From: an uncultured Clostridium sp.
Lineage (GTDB): Bacteria > Bacillota > Clostridia > Oscillospirales > Butyricicoccaceae
Direction of reading: 5' to 3'
DNA length: 45,739 nucleotides
Assembly: GCA_947427035.1 (NCBI GenBank)
Contig: CANEGK010000018.1
Span: 1 to 45,739 of the forward strand
The notes beneath the pieces were generated by a model. It made no database searches. It was not told the origin of the DNA and worked only from the letters and a program-made list of their open reading frames with translations. Both the position numbers and the translations under genes were made by a program. The number at the start of each line of letters is the position of its first letter. Position 1 is the stretch's first letter. Positions 19,089-27,494 of this stretch are shown in pieces.

Positions 19089-20141
19089 ATGGGACGTTAT
19101 GAACAGCAGCCTCAGCCGCGCAAGCCGCGCAAAAAAACCCTGACCCCGGCCAAGCGCAGGCGCCGCCGGCGCATTTTGTCCGTCGCCGGTATTGTCGCCC
19201 TGTCCCTGTGCATCTGGCTGGCCATTTACCTGACGACGCCGCCCGCGCAGGTCGACCCGCCCCCTGTCGGCGACCCGGCCGCCGCCAACCCGGTGGCAAG
19301 CGGCGACACACAGCCCGACGTTGACAAGGACCCCGTCAGCCAGGAGCGCGGCCGCAAAAAGAATTTTTACACCGTGCTTTTGGTGGGCACGCTGGACGAC
19401 TACAACACCGACACCATCATGCTCGCCTCGGTCGACGCCGACGCCGACATTGTCAACGTCATCTCTATCCCGCGCGACACCATGGTGGACATCGACGTCA
19501 AAAACAAAAAAATCAACGGCGCTTACGGCCGCGACGGCATTGAGGAGCTGTGCCGCGAGGTGCAGGACATCACCGCCATCTATCCCGATTTTTACTGCGT
19601 CGTCAACATGGCGTCCTTTGTCAAAATCGTCGATCTCTTCGGCGGCGTCGAGTTCAACGTCCCCTATAACATGTACCACCCCGACGCCGACTCGCGCTAC
19701 ACCATCAATCTGCAAAAGGGGATGCAGACGCTGAACGGCAAAAAAGCGCTGCAAATGGTGCGTTTCCGCGGCACTTCGCAAAACGATTTCGGCCGTATGG
19801 AATTGCAGCGCAACTTCCTTGTCGCCATTGCCAAGAAGGTTCTGAACAGCTTCACCCTGGCGCAGGTGACCGATCTCATCCCCATCGTCAACGAGAGCGT
19901 CAAAACCAACATGCCGGTCAAGGACATGCTGTGGTTTTACACCAATGTTGTGTCGGAAATTGATTTTGACGCCAACGTGCATTTTCACGCCATGCCGGCC
20001 GAGGCAACCGGCACCTACAAGGGCCTGAGCTATGTTTATCTCGACAAACAGGCGGTGGCCGATTTGCTCAACGAAACCGTCAACCCCTATGATCAGGATA
20101 TCCAGGCAAGCGAGCTCAACATCATCCGGCTGGAAAGCTAG
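19089..20141 (+). CDS. LytR-CpsA-Psr (LCP) family cell-wall ligase
   Basis: LCP proteins attach teichoic acids or capsular polymers from lipid carriers to peptidoglycan at the outer membrane face. This 350-residue protein has a very basic cytoplasmic start, one membrane helix (about 29-50) and the LCP catalytic domain: DTIMLASVDADADIVNVI, SIPRDTMVDI with the catalytic arginine, INGAYG, VVNMASFVKIVDLFGGVE and LQMVRFR with DFGRMELQRNF. The key Asp/Arg residues that bind pyrophosphate are present. GGAG lies upstream. It faces vanY across a shared terminator. Confidence 0.93.
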   Translation: MGRYEQQPQPRKPRKKTLTPAKRRRRRRILSVAGIVALSLCIWLAIYLTTPPAQVDPPPVGDPAAANPVASGDTQPDVDKDPVSQERGRKKNFYTVLLVGTLDDYNTDTIMLASVDADADIVNVISIPRDTMVDIDVKNKKINGAYGRDGIEELCREVQDITAIYPDFYCVVNMASFVKIVDLFGGVEFNVPYNMYHPDADSRYTINLQKGMQTLNGKKALQMVRFRGTSQNDFGRMELQRNFLVAIAKKVLNSFTLAQVTDLIPIVNESVKTNMPVKDMLWFYTNVVSEIDFDANVHFHAMPAEATGTYKGLSYVYLDKQAVADLLNETVNPYDQDIQASELNIIRLES

Positions 20142-20163
20142 GCGCAGCCCCGATTGAAAAAAC

Positions 20164-20206
20164 AAAGGCCTTCCGCGGCGGCGCCACCGCCGCGGAAGGC
20201 CTTTTT
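20164..20206. terminator. Bidirectional intrinsic terminator between lcp and vanY
   Basis: An 18-bp nearly perfect stem (AAAGGCCTTCCGCGGCGG and its complement) with a 5-nt loop is flanked by A/T tracts on both sides, serving both convergent transcripts. Confidence 0.9.
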
Positions 20207-20229
20207 CTTTGCCCGAAGCCGCGCTCTTT

Positions 20230-20955
20230 TTACTTCAGGTTCTCCAGATATTCTTCCAGGCAAACGCCCTGCTCTGTGATGTCCTGCGCGATTTCGCGGC
20301 CGACATAGCGGTAATGCCACGGCTCGTACGCAATCCCTGTCAGCTCGCTCTTGTCCGACGGGTAGCGCAGGATAAAGCCGTACTCCCAGCAGTGTTCCAT
20401 CAGCCATTTCTGCTCGGGGGTGTTTTCCTGCTTTTCGTCCAGCTTCTGGTAAGACTGGCCGACGATGTCGACGGCCAGCCCCAGCTGGTGCTCGCTGGTT
20501 CCCGGCGGGGCGACCCAGCGGGCCGCGGCCGCCGCCGCATCCTTTTTCGAGTAGCCCTTGTCTATATACTGTTTGACCTTGCGGTCGTACAAGTATGTCT
20601 GCGTCGAATGGCTGCGGTAGGCCGAGCGCAGAATCGGCTTGAGCCCGGCGTCACGCGCGGCCTGGAGCATGGCTTTCAGGTCAGCCGCTATGCGCGCGTC
20701 CACAGAATAACCCTTCTGCACCTCCGTCAGCTCGACAGTAAAACTTTCGGGGATGGCGTGGCTGCCGTTGACAAGAATCAGGTTCCAGTCGTCGGCGGAC
20801 GGCGCATCGGCGGAATTTTCTGCCGGCGGCTGGGGCAGCGCGCCGCTCTGCTCGAGCATCTGTTCCCCCTCCAGCATGAGCATCAGGCCAAACACAAGCA
20901 GGGCCGAGCTTCGCAGGACGATTCTTTTTCTGTGGCTCTTCTTTGGTTTTTTCAT
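20230..20955 (-). CDS. VanY-type D-alanyl-D-alanine carboxypeptidase (peptidase M15)
   Basis: Zinc carboxypeptidase that trims the terminal D-Ala from peptidoglycan stem peptides. The 241-residue protein has a basic N-terminus with one membrane segment (about 14-30), then the M15B domain. SAYRSHSTQ is the conserved arginine region, TSEHQLGLAVDI contains the SxHxxGxAxD zinc site and EPWHYRYV the second histidine with the catalytic glutamate. Nothing in the neighbourhood resembles a vancomycin-resistance cluster, so wall maturation is the likelier role. AAAGGAG precedes the ATG. Confidence 0.93.
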   Translation of the reverse strand: MKKPKKSHRKRIVLRSSALLVFGLMLMLEGEQMLEQSGALPQPPAENSADAPSADDWNLILVNGSHAIPESFTVELTEVQKGYSVDARIAADLKAMLQAARDAGLKPILRSAYRSHSTQTYLYDRKVKQYIDKGYSKKDAAAAAARWVAPPGTSEHQLGLAVDIVGQSYQKLDEKQENTPEQKWLMEHCWEYGFILRYPSDKSELTGIAYEPWHYRYVGREIAQDITEQGVCLEEYLENLK

Positions 20956-21057
20956 TTCTTTGGACTCTCCTTTCCGGACTCCAGCCGGGAAAACGCAGGC
21001 AGGGCGAGCCGGTTTGACGGCGTCGCCCTGCGAATGGGTATAACTTTGCGCGGGGAA

Positions 21058-22176
21058 TTATGCATCCAGCAATTCGGCCAGCAAAATGGCGGCGTCCGCA
21101 CGGGAAATCGGGTCATACATTCCCATATCACTGGGCAGCACGACGGCATGGCCGGCATAGGCTGCGATGTATCCGGCCAGCTCGCCGCCGGTGACTGCGG
21201 CGTCCGGCTCAAACGCGCCCTCACGCTGGAAGATGTTGAGCGAAAATGCCCAGTTGACGGCATCGTAATACCAGGCGGTGGAATTCAGGCTCTGGCTGGC
21301 TTTTTCGGTCGTAACCGGGCTGCCGGCCAGGCGGTACAGCAGCGCGGCGGCCTCGGCGCGGGTCAGCTTGTCCTCGGTGCCGAAGCGGCCGTTTTCTTTG
21401 CCGTTGATGATCTTTGCGCGATACAGCTTCATCACGGCGTCATAAGCGCGGTGATCGCGGGGCAGATCGGAAAAGGCGGGGGCCTCTTTGACTTCGATCA
21501 CCGTATCTGCTGCCAGACGGACGACCCGGGGCATAAAGCGCTGGTTGTCCGAACCCTCAATAGCCGCGCCGTCCTTTTTGATTTGCAGGGAATAGCTGCC
21601 GGGCTGCGACAAAGGCAGGGCCAGCTGACCCTGCTCGTCGGTCTCGCCGGCCGTCTCACCGTTCCACAGCACACTGACTTCGGAAATGGGCTTTTCAACC
21701 TGCACCCCTTCGCCGCTTTCGTTTTCCTGCCACGATTTGGCTGTCAGCGTCAGCATCCCGTCGTCCACGCGTACGATGGGGAAGAGCGTGTCAAGGTCGC
21801 CGTAATACAGCACAATATCCTCGCCGCCCTGCAGGGTAAACTGACCCATGCTGACCGACGGCGCTTCGCCGTTGACGCAATAATTCCAGCCGCCGTAGGC
21901 GCTCAGGCCCTCGTCCTCGCCGTAAATGGACGAGAAGTAGACGCCATAGGGCCCTTCGGTTTCAACGTAGTGCGCTTCGCCGACCAGCGCACGCACAACG
22001 TCGGCCACCGTCAGCTCGCCCGGCGTGCCGGGCACCTCGGTATTCTTCCATGTGCCCAGGTTTTCAGAAACACCCTCGACACGCAATGAGACGGTCACCG
22101 TCTCGGTTTCGGCCGCCAGCGCCGGCACGGCGAGCAGCAGCGCCAGGCACAACGCCATACTGATGAGTTTTTTCAC
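21058..22176 (-). CDS. Secreted DUF4430 plus S-layer homology (SLH) domain protein
   Basis: A 372-residue exported protein. Residues 1-23 form a signal peptide (KKLISMALCLALLLAVPALAA). The following region with YGGWNYCVNGE and a preceding LTVADVVRALVGE block resembles DUF4430, a transcobalamin-like fold. The C-terminus carries SLH repeats: FSDLPRDHRAYDAVMKLY with LTRAEAAALLYRLAG, then a second one around AVNWAFSLNIFQREG, and a third short one ending SRADAAILLAELL, which would attach it to the wall. I prefer the GTG at 22176 because GAGGG lies 8 nt upstream; a TTG two codons earlier is too close to it. Ligand unknown. Confidence 0.85.
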   Translation of the reverse strand: MKKLISMALCLALLLAVPALAAETETVTVSLRVEGVSENLGTWKNTEVPGTPGELTVADVVRALVGEAHYVETEGPYGVYFSSIYGEDEGLSAYGGWNYCVNGEAPSVSMGQFTLQGGEDIVLYYGDLDTLFPIVRVDDGMLTLTAKSWQENESGEGVQVEKPISEVSVLWNGETAGETDEQGQLALPLSQPGSYSLQIKKDGAAIEGSDNQRFMPRVVRLAADTVIEVKEAPAFSDLPRDHRAYDAVMKLYRAKIINGKENGRFGTEDKLTRAEAAALLYRLAGSPVTTEKASQSLNSTAWYYDAVNWAFSLNIFQREGAFEPDAAVTGGELAGYIAAYAGHAVVLPSDMGMYDPISRADAAILLAELLDA

Positions 22177-22300
22177 GTTCAATCCCTCTCTCTTGTTTTT
22201 CTCTGTTTTTCAGCCGCGTCCCCCATCGTTTCTGCCGGTCCGGCGCGCCCCACGCGTTTTCGGAACCGGCCGCAGCGGAGACGGCAGGCTGGTACTGCCT

Positions 22301-22900
22301 TCAAATTTCCTGCCGGCCCTCGAGCGCGCGCGTCAGCGTCACCTCGTCCGAAAACTCCAGGTGTCCGCCGACCGGCACGCCGTAGGCCAGCCGCGTGACC
22401 TTGACGCCGAAGGGCTTGAGAAGCCGCGTGATGTACATGGCCGTCGTCTCGCCCTCGGTGTCGGGGTTTGTGGCCATAATGACCTCGCGCACGTCGGTGT
22501 CGGCCACGCGGCGCAAAAGCTCTTTGACGCGGATGTCCTCCGGCCCGACGCCGCTGAGCGGCGAAATGACGCCGTGCAGCACATGGTACAGGCCGTGGTA
22601 TTCGCGCGTGCGCTCTATCGCCAGCAGGTCTTTCGGGTCGCTGACCACACAGATGGTCCCGGCGTCGCGCCGGCTGTCTGCGCAAATCGAGCAGACCTCA
22701 TTCTCGGTCAGGTTCTGGCACACCTTGCAGGTGCGAATGCTTCTGCGCGCCTGCAAAACGGCGTCGGCCAGCTCTTCGGCCCCGCCTTCGGGCATGGACA
22801 GCACATAAAAAGCCAGCCGCTGCGCGCTCTTGTGCCCGATGCCGGGCAGGCGTTCAAACTGTTCGATGAGCTTTTCCAGCGGCGGTGCGAAATACTTCAT
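22301..22900 (-). CDS. recR: RecR recombination mediator
   Basis: RecR works with RecO (and RecF) to load RecA at gaps. The 199-residue protein shows the helix-hairpin-helix [14 protein letters not shown], the four-cysteine zinc motif [16 protein letters not shown], and a Toprim domain ([25 protein letters not shown]). Gene order dnaX-ybaB-recR is the usual bacterial one; it lies 9 bp after ybaB. Confidence 0.97.
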   Translation of the reverse strand: MKYFAPPLEKLIEQFERLPGIGHKSAQRLAFYVLSMPEGGAEELADAVLQARRSIRTCKVCQNLTENEVCSICADSRRDAGTICVVSDPKDLLAIERTREYHGLYHVLHGVISPLSGVGPEDIRVKELLRRVADTDVREVIMATNPDTEGETTAMYITRLLKPFGVKVTRLAYGVPVGGHLEFSDEVTLTRALEGRQEI

Positions 22901-22909
22901 GTCCGTCTT

Positions 22910-23239
22910 TTAGAACGGCAGGCCCTGCATACCGCCCGTCACCTTCTGCATTTCGCGGGCCGTCGTCTCTTCGCACTGCGCGAACGCCTCGTTGACGGCC
23001 GCCATGACGAGATCGGACAGCATCTCGACGTCGTCGGGGTCGATGACGTCGGGCGAAATGGTCAGGCTCTTGAGCTGCTTCTGGCAGACGACGGCCGTGA
23101 CGGCCCCGCCGCCCGCGCTGGCCTGGAACTCGCGGCTTTCCAGCTCTTCCTGCAACTTCTGCATGTCCTGCTGCATTTTCTGCGCCTGTTTCATCAGGGC
23201 GTTCATATTGAAGCCCCCGGGGATTTTTCCGCCTTTCAT
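22910..23239 (-). CDS. YbaB/EbfC family nucleoid-associated protein
   Basis: A 109-residue DNA-binding protein of the YbaB/EbfC family that forms tweezer-like dimers. The N-terminal KIPGGFNMNALMKQAQKMQ, the coiled-coil helix MQQDMQKLQEELESREF and the ASAGGGAVTAVV strand are typical. AGGAGG precedes the ATG. It stands between dnaX and recR, as in most bacteria. Confidence 0.96.
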   Translation of the reverse strand: MKGGKIPGGFNMNALMKQAQKMQQDMQKLQEELESREFQASAGGGAVTAVVCQKQLKSLTISPDVIDPDDVEMLSDLVMAAVNEAFAQCEETTAREMQKVTGGMQGLPF

Positions 23240-23263
23240 GCTATACGTTCCTCCTGATTGCGT

Positions 23264-24850
23264 TTATTTTTCAATGGGGACGCCGAGGGCCTCGGCGTTT
23301 TTGCGTATTTCTTCCAGCCCGGGGCTGTGCGCCTGCCGCGGCTTTTTCTTTCCCTTCTCTTCGACGAGCACCGACGGATAGCCCAGCCCGGCCGCCGCCT
23401 GCTCAAACAGAGCGACGGTGTCCGGCTTTGACATAAACCCGACCGCCTCGGCCGGCACGGCCAGCGTCAGCCGCCCCGGCGAAGGGATGAAGTCGGTCAG
23501 CTCCAGATAAACGCGCACAGCCGAATTGACCCGGCTGCCCACCTTTTGTGAAAAGGCGGTGCGGATGTCGTCGTTTCCGTCCGGCGCGGGCGGCGCCGCT
23601 TCCGTCCGCACAGGACCGGCCGGGCGCTGCTGCGCTTCTTCGGCCGGCGCTTTCGACCCTTCCGGCTCCTTCCACGGAGGGGCGTCGTCGTGTCTGGACG
23701 CAGGGGCGGCGGGCGCCGTCTGCACAATTCCGGCGGCCTTAACCGGCGCGGCGGCAGGCGCCGCCGAATGGCGCAGCGCCATTTTGATGAGGCACATCTC
23801 CGCATCGGTGCGCTTGATGGCGGTGCGCGTCAGGCGCGACAGCAAATCGGAGATGGTTTCAACAAAATACTCCAGCAGCTGTGCGTCGCTCTCCTGCGCC
23901 AGAGCGCGGAGCCGCTGCTCGTCGCCGGCGCACGACGAAGTCAGGTATTCGCTCAGCCCCGTCGTCTTCAAAATATAAATATCACGAATGAGGTTCAAAA
24001 GCTCGTCGAAAAAAGAGGTGATGTCGCGCCCGGCCATATAGCTGTCGGTAAACACGCGCAGCGCCCCGGCGGCATCGCCCTGCAAAAGGGCGTCAAAAAC
24101 CTGCTCCAGCGTCTCGCCCGAAGCAATGCCGAGCGCCGCGGCCACCGATTTTGCCGTCACGCAGTTCCCGCCGCCCGCCGCGCGGTCCAGAAGCGAAATG
24201 GCGTCACGCATGGACCCGTCGCCCAGCCGCGCCAGCAGCGCCGCCGCCGCCGTGTCCAGCTCGATGCCCTCGCGCCCCGCGATGTCGAGCAACCGCGCCG
24301 ACAGCACCTCGGGCGGAATGCGCCGGAAGTCGTAGCGCTGGCAGCGCGACAAAATGGTGGCCGGCACCTTATGCAGCTCGGTCGTGGCCAGAATGAACAG
24401 AACATGCTCGGGCGGCTCTTCCAGCGTTTTGAGCAGCGCGTTGAACGCGCCGGCCGACAGCATGTGTACCTCGTCGATGATATACACGCGGCGGCGCAGG
24501 GCCGACGGCGCGTAAGCCGCCTCGTCCCGGATTTCACGGATGTTGTCGACGCCGTTGTTGCTGGCGGCATCGATTTCCGTGACGTCCAGGGCGTTTTCAT
24601 TCAGAATGGCCTGACAGGCGGCGCACTGGTTGCACGGGTTGCCGCCCACCGGATGCTCGCAGCAGACGGCCCGGGCCAGTATTTTTGCGCAGGTTGTTTT
24701 GCCGGTGCCGCGCGTGCCGGTAAACAGATACGCGTGGGATACACGCCCGCTTTCCACCTGGGCGCGCAGCGTGCCGGTGACGTGATCCTGCCCGCAGACG
24801 TCGTCAAAACTGAGCGGGCGCCATTTGCGGTACAAGGCCAGGTGCGCCAT
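23264..24850 (-). CDS. dnaX: DNA polymerase III gamma/tau subunit
   Basis: Clamp-loader ATPase, 528 residues from the chosen ATG. LYRKWRPLSFDDVCGQDHV opens the protein; GTRGTGKTT is Walker A, the zinc module has CEHPVGGNPCNQCAAC, DEVHMLS is Walker B and ILSRCQRYDF carries the SRC arginine finger motif. The C-terminal third is Ala/Pro-rich, as in tau. The start at 24850 has GGAAGGAGG upstream; the open frame continues 64 codons upstream into the SRP RNA gene and that part is not protein-coding. Confidence 0.96.
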   Translation of the reverse strand: MAHLALYRKWRPLSFDDVCGQDHVTGTLRAQVESGRVSHAYLFTGTRGTGKTTCAKILARAVCCEHPVGGNPCNQCAACQAILNENALDVTEIDAASNNGVDNIREIRDEAAYAPSALRRRVYIIDEVHMLSAGAFNALLKTLEEPPEHVLFILATTELHKVPATILSRCQRYDFRRIPPEVLSARLLDIAGREGIELDTAAAALLARLGDGSMRDAISLLDRAAGGGNCVTAKSVAAALGIASGETLEQVFDALLQGDAAGALRVFTDSYMAGRDITSFFDELLNLIRDIYILKTTGLSEYLTSSCAGDEQRLRALAQESDAQLLEYFVETISDLLSRLTRTAIKRTDAEMCLIKMALRHSAAPAAAPVKAAGIVQTAPAAPASRHDDAPPWKEPEGSKAPAEEAQQRPAGPVRTEAAPPAPDGNDDIRTAFSQKVGSRVNSAVRVYLELTDFIPSPGRLTLAVPAEAVGFMSKPDTVALFEQAAAGLGYPSVLVEEKGKKKPRQAHSPGLEEIRKNAEALGVPIEK

Positions 24851-24871
24851 AAGCCGCCTCCTTCCGCGGAT

Positions 24872-24906
24872 AAAAATTGATTCGACAACCGAGATTGTCG
24901 AATCAA
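24872..24906 (-). terminator. Intrinsic terminator of the SRP RNA gene
   Basis: Perfect 13-bp stem (ATTGATTCGACAA with TTGTCGAATCAAT, 24876-24906) followed on the minus strand by a U-tract, placed between the SRP RNA and dnaX. Confidence 0.9.
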
Positions 24907-24911
24907 TACGG

Positions 24912-25202
24912 CAATTGACCCTGCCGTGCAAGGCATTTCGAACGGTACGCTTCACCCGGTATCCGCATCCTCGGCTCAAGGTCGGTGAACCCGCGGCACA
25001 CGCAAGGCGCCGCTTAATGCTGCTCGGTTCCCCGCCTGACATGGTTCACGGCTTCACGTTGCGCGGGACCGGCCTCTCACAGCTTTGAATGCGGAGCGGC
25101 GGTGAATCGTACAATCCTCAACTGCTTCATTGCCCCCGCGTACAGCGGGCTTCGGGTTACAGGGGACCGCTGACCCCCCGGCCGGCACGGCAGGGGCAAT
25201 TG
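24912..25202 (-). ncRNA. Signal recognition particle RNA, long Gram-positive type (scRNA)
   Basis: The RNA scaffold of SRP, about 290 nt on the minus strand. Helix 8 is unmistakable: GAACCATGTCAGG, a GGAA tetraloop closed by CGG/CCG (Bacillus has UCC/GGA, a compensated change) and AGCAGCATTAAG. The two ends pair over a long stretch (CCTGCCGTGC at one end, GCACGGCAGG at the other), and the 5' domain shows the Alu-type pieces GTGCCGGCC-GGGG-TCAGCGGTCCCCTGTA. Location upstream of dnaX matches Bacillus scr. Exact ends are estimated from the terminal helix. Confidence 0.93.
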
Positions 25203-25240
25203 CCGTATGTTCTGCGCAGGGCTTTTGCCCCGGCTTTACC

Positions 25241-25269
25241 ATTATATTATATTTGTCTGCAAGAATCAA
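25241..25269 (-). promoter_or_regulatory. Promoter of the SRP RNA
   Basis: Minus strand -35 TTGATT (25264-25269), 17-bp spacer, -10 TATAAT (25241-25246). The start would lie about 30 nt before the terminal helix, so the 5' end is probably trimmed. Confidence 0.65.
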
Positions 25270-25351
25270 TCAGTTTATTTAAAACTTGCTGTAAACAATG
25301 CGCGAAAAGAGCGGCGGCGTTTTATCGATAGTTTATTTTTATCGAAACTCA

Positions 25352-25380
25352 TTGACTTTTTCTTTACCATATGCTATGAT
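25352..25380 (+). promoter_or_regulatory. Promoter of the metNI leader transcript
   Basis: -35 TTGACT (25352-25357), 17-bp spacer, -10 TATGAT (25375-25380). Transcription should start near 25387, giving a leader of about 235 nt before metN. Confidence 0.65.
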
Positions 25381-25418
25381 CAGCTTCAGAATTTAGTACA
25401 CAGAGGGGAGACTGCCGC

Positions 25419-25538
25419 ATGACGGTTTACAGGCGATATGCCGCGATGTGCATGGCGATGGACATGGCCAGAATGGCGATGCCCATGCTTTTTCCTGTCC
25501 GCCTGCCGCCCGCCTGTGACAGCTTGTGTTCCGCTTGA
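25419..25538 (+). CDS. Met-rich leader peptide of the metNI operon (putative attenuator peptide)
   Basis: A 39-codon frame starting with ATG after GGGGAG at a normal distance. It has 8 methionines including the start, and seven of the fourteen codons 10-23 are ATG (25446-25487), with one Cys inside the cluster and two more near the end. Such a density in front of a methionine importer gene is the hallmark of an amino-acid-sensing leader peptide. I infer that slow decoding of the Met codons during methionine shortage changes folding of the RNA behind it. The segment at 25502-25508 (CCTGCCG), just past the Met cluster, is complementary to 25558-25564, the 5' arm of the terminator below. Known family: none that I can name. 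Confidence 0.75.
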   Translation: MTVYRRYAAMCMAMDMARMAMPMLFPVRLPPACDSLCSA

Positions 25539-25558
25539 CAGAAAGCGGTGTGCGTACC

Positions 25559-25595
25559 GGCAGGAAGCGTTCGGCGGCTTCCTGCCTTTTCTTTT
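25559..25595 (+). terminator. Leader terminator (attenuator) before metN
   Basis: Perfect 10-bp stem GGCAGGAAGC (25559-25568) with GCTTCCTGCC (25577-25586), 8-nt loop, followed by TTTTCTTTT. It sits between the leader peptide and metN in the same direction, so it must be bypassed for metNI expression. A short hairpin CCGCTT/AAGCGG (25531-25548) overlaps the leader stop codon. Confidence 0.85.
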
Positions 25596-25621
25596 GCAAT
25601 CTTACCCGGGAGGTGCCCTTT

Positions 25622-26680
25622 TTGATAGAACTCAAAAACATTTGCAAAACCTTTGTCTCGTCCTCGGGCAGCGTCGAAGCGGTGCGCGACGTCAGCCTGC
25701 ACGTCGGCGCAGGCGAAATCTTCGGCATCATCGGCCTGTCCGGCGCGGGGAAATCAACGCTGGTGCAGTGCATCAACCTGCTCCAGCGCCCCGACTCGGG
25801 CAGCGTGACGGTCGGCGGCTGCGAGCTGACGGCCGTCAGCGAAAAAGAGCTGCGCGAAAAGCGGCGCGGCATCGGCATGATTTTTCAGCACTTTAACCTG
25901 ATGGCCTCGCGCACCGTACTGCAAAACGTCATGTTCCCCCTCAAAGGCAGCGGCATGAGCCGCCAGCAGCAGAGCGCGCGCGCCGCCGAGCTATTGGAGC
26001 TGGTCGGCCTGCCCGACAAGGCCGAAGCCTACCCCTCGCAGCTTTCGGGCGGGCAAAAGCAGCGCGTCGCCATTGCGCGCGCGTTGGCGCTCAACCCCCA
26101 GGTCCTTTTGTGCGACGAAGCGACGTCGGCGCTCGACCCGCAGACGACCCGCGCCATTCTGCGCCTTTTGCGCGAACTGGGGCGCAAGCTGGGGCTGACC
26201 ATTGTCGTCATCACGCATGAAATGGCCGTTGTCAAAGAGATCTGCGACCGCGTCGCCGTCATGCAGAGCGGCCAAATCGTCGAACTAGGCGAGGTGTACA
26301 GCGTCTTTTCCGACCCGCAGCACAGCGTTACGCGCGAGCTTGTCGGCGCGGCGACCCATTTGCAGCAGGTGCATGAGCTGATTGCGGACGGCTCCCCGGC
26401 CGTTGCCCCCGGGCCGGGCGAACTGCTTCTGCGCCTGACCTATACGGCGGACAATGTTTCCGACGCCCTGATTTCGACCGTCTCGCGCCGCTTCGGCGTT
26501 GACATGAGCATTATTTTCGGCAGTCTCGAGCTGGTAAAGGGCGCGCCGGTCGGCGGACTGGTCATCGTCGCGGGCGGCGAGCGCGAACAGCTGGACCAGG
26601 CCGTGCGCTATCTGATCGAAAAAAATGTGGGAGTGGAGGTCATTTTAGATGGAAAATCTTTTGCAAAAACTCATTCCTAA
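25622..26680 (+). CDS. metN: MetN, methionine ABC importer ATP-binding protein
   Basis: ATPase of the MetNI(Q) importer, 352 residues. Walker A GLSGAGKST, signature LSGGQKQRVAIA, Walker B LLCDEATSALDPQ and the switch histidine in VITHEM are all present. The C-terminal NIL domain (about 270-350, RLTYTADNVSDALIS onward) is the site where methionine binds to inhibit transport in this family. I use the TTG start at 25622, giving IELKNICKTF, because GGGAGGTG is at correct distance and upstream in-frame codons cross the leader terminator. It overlaps metI by 32 bp. Confidence 0.95.
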   Translation: MIELKNICKTFVSSSGSVEAVRDVSLHVGAGEIFGIIGLSGAGKSTLVQCINLLQRPDSGSVTVGGCELTAVSEKELREKRRGIGMIFQHFNLMASRTVLQNVMFPLKGSGMSRQQQSARAAELLELVGLPDKAEAYPSQLSGGQKQRVAIARALALNPQVLLCDEATSALDPQTTRAILRLLRELGRKLGLTIVVITHEMAVVKEICDRVAVMQSGQIVELGEVYSVFSDPQHSVTRELVGAATHLQQVHELIADGSPAVAPGPGELLLRLTYTADNVSDALISTVSRRFGVDMSIIFGSLELVKGAPVGGLVIVAGGEREQLDQAVRYLIEKNVGVEVILDGKSFAKTHS

Positions 26681-27329
26681 CGTCATGGGCAAGCTGCCCG
26701 AGTTATGGGAATGCTGCGGGCAGACGCTGGCCATGATTCTGGTGTCGGGGCTGATTTCCTTTGCCTTCGGGCTTGTTTTCGGCGTTCTGCTGACGGTGAC
26801 GCGGCGCGGGGGCATTTTGCAAAGCGCCGCTGTCTTCGCCGTTTTGGACAAAGCGATCAATATTTTCCGTTCCATTCCCTTTATCATTCTTCTTTTTGCG
26901 CTCATTCCGCTGACGCGCGCCGTTGTCGGCACGGCCATCGGCACCCGCGGCGCCATTCTGCCGCTTATTTTCGGCACCGTCCCCTTTTTCAGCCGCCAGA
27001 TCGAAAGCGCGCTGTCCGAGCTGCCCGAAGGGCTGGTGCGGGCCGCGCAGTCTATGGGCGTCAGCCCGCTGGGCATTATCACCCGCGTCTACCTGCGCGA
27101 ATGCATTCCCGGCATTGTGCGCGCCGCGGCCATCACCTTTGTCAGCCTGGTCGGCCTGACGGCTATGGCCGGCGCGGTGGGCGGCGGGGGGCTGGGCGAC
27201 TTTGCCATCCGTTACGGCTACCAGCGCAACCAGATGGACGTCACTTATGTCAGCGTTCTTATTCTGCTGCTGCTCGTCAGCCTGATTCAATGGCTGGGCA
27301 ACCTCGTCATCCGCAAAACAACCCATTAA
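26649..27329 (+). CDS. metI: MetI, methionine ABC importer permease
   Basis: A 226-residue permease with five predicted membrane helices and the EAA loop (LPEGLVRAAQSMGVSPLG) that docks on MetN. The SIPFIILLFALIPLTR and GAVGGGGLGDFAIRYGYQR blocks are highly typical of MetI. The ATG lies inside the end of metN with GGAGG upstream. No metQ binding-protein gene follows; the next locus is a toxin-antitoxin pair. MetQ must be encoded elsewhere. Confidence 0.95.
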   Translation: MENLLQKLIPNVMGKLPELWECCGQTLAMILVSGLISFAFGLVFGVLLTVTRRGGILQSAAVFAVLDKAINIFRSIPFIILLFALIPLTRAVVGTAIGTRGAILPLIFGTVPFFSRQIESALSELPEGLVRAAQSMGVSPLGIITRVYLRECIPGIVRAAAITFVSLVGLTAMAGAVGGGGLGDFAIRYGYQRNQMDVTYVSVLILLLLVSLIQWLGNLVIRKTTH

Positions 27330-27364
27330 ATTAAAAAAGCCGCCGCAGGCCCCATACAACGGCA

Positions 27365-27394
27365 TGGACAGCGTGCGGCGACATGTGGTACAAT
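27365..27394 (+). promoter_or_regulatory. Promoter of the type I toxin mRNA
   Basis: -35 TGGACA (27365-27370), 18-bp spacer ending in TGTGG, -10 TACAAT (27389-27394). Transcription would start near 27401, so the mRNA begins with the segment that can pair with its own 3' end. Confidence 0.55.
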
Positions 27395-27494
27395 AAAAGC
27401 AGGCGCTGTTGCAAATACGGACAGGCGGTTAGCCACTCCCGAAACGGGGCCCCGAAAATCTGCGGATTTTCCGGGGCATTTTCGAAAGGGGGTG

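Noticed and set aside
20230..20955. Vancomycin resistance gene
   Set aside because: Only the VanY-type carboxypeptidase is present; no vanH, vanA or vanX-like ligase or dipeptidase genes are nearby.
25381..25621. SAM riboswitch or T-box upstream of metN
   Set aside because: No S-box core elements and no T-box AGGGTGGNACCGCG sequence; the translated Met-rich frame explains the leader better.
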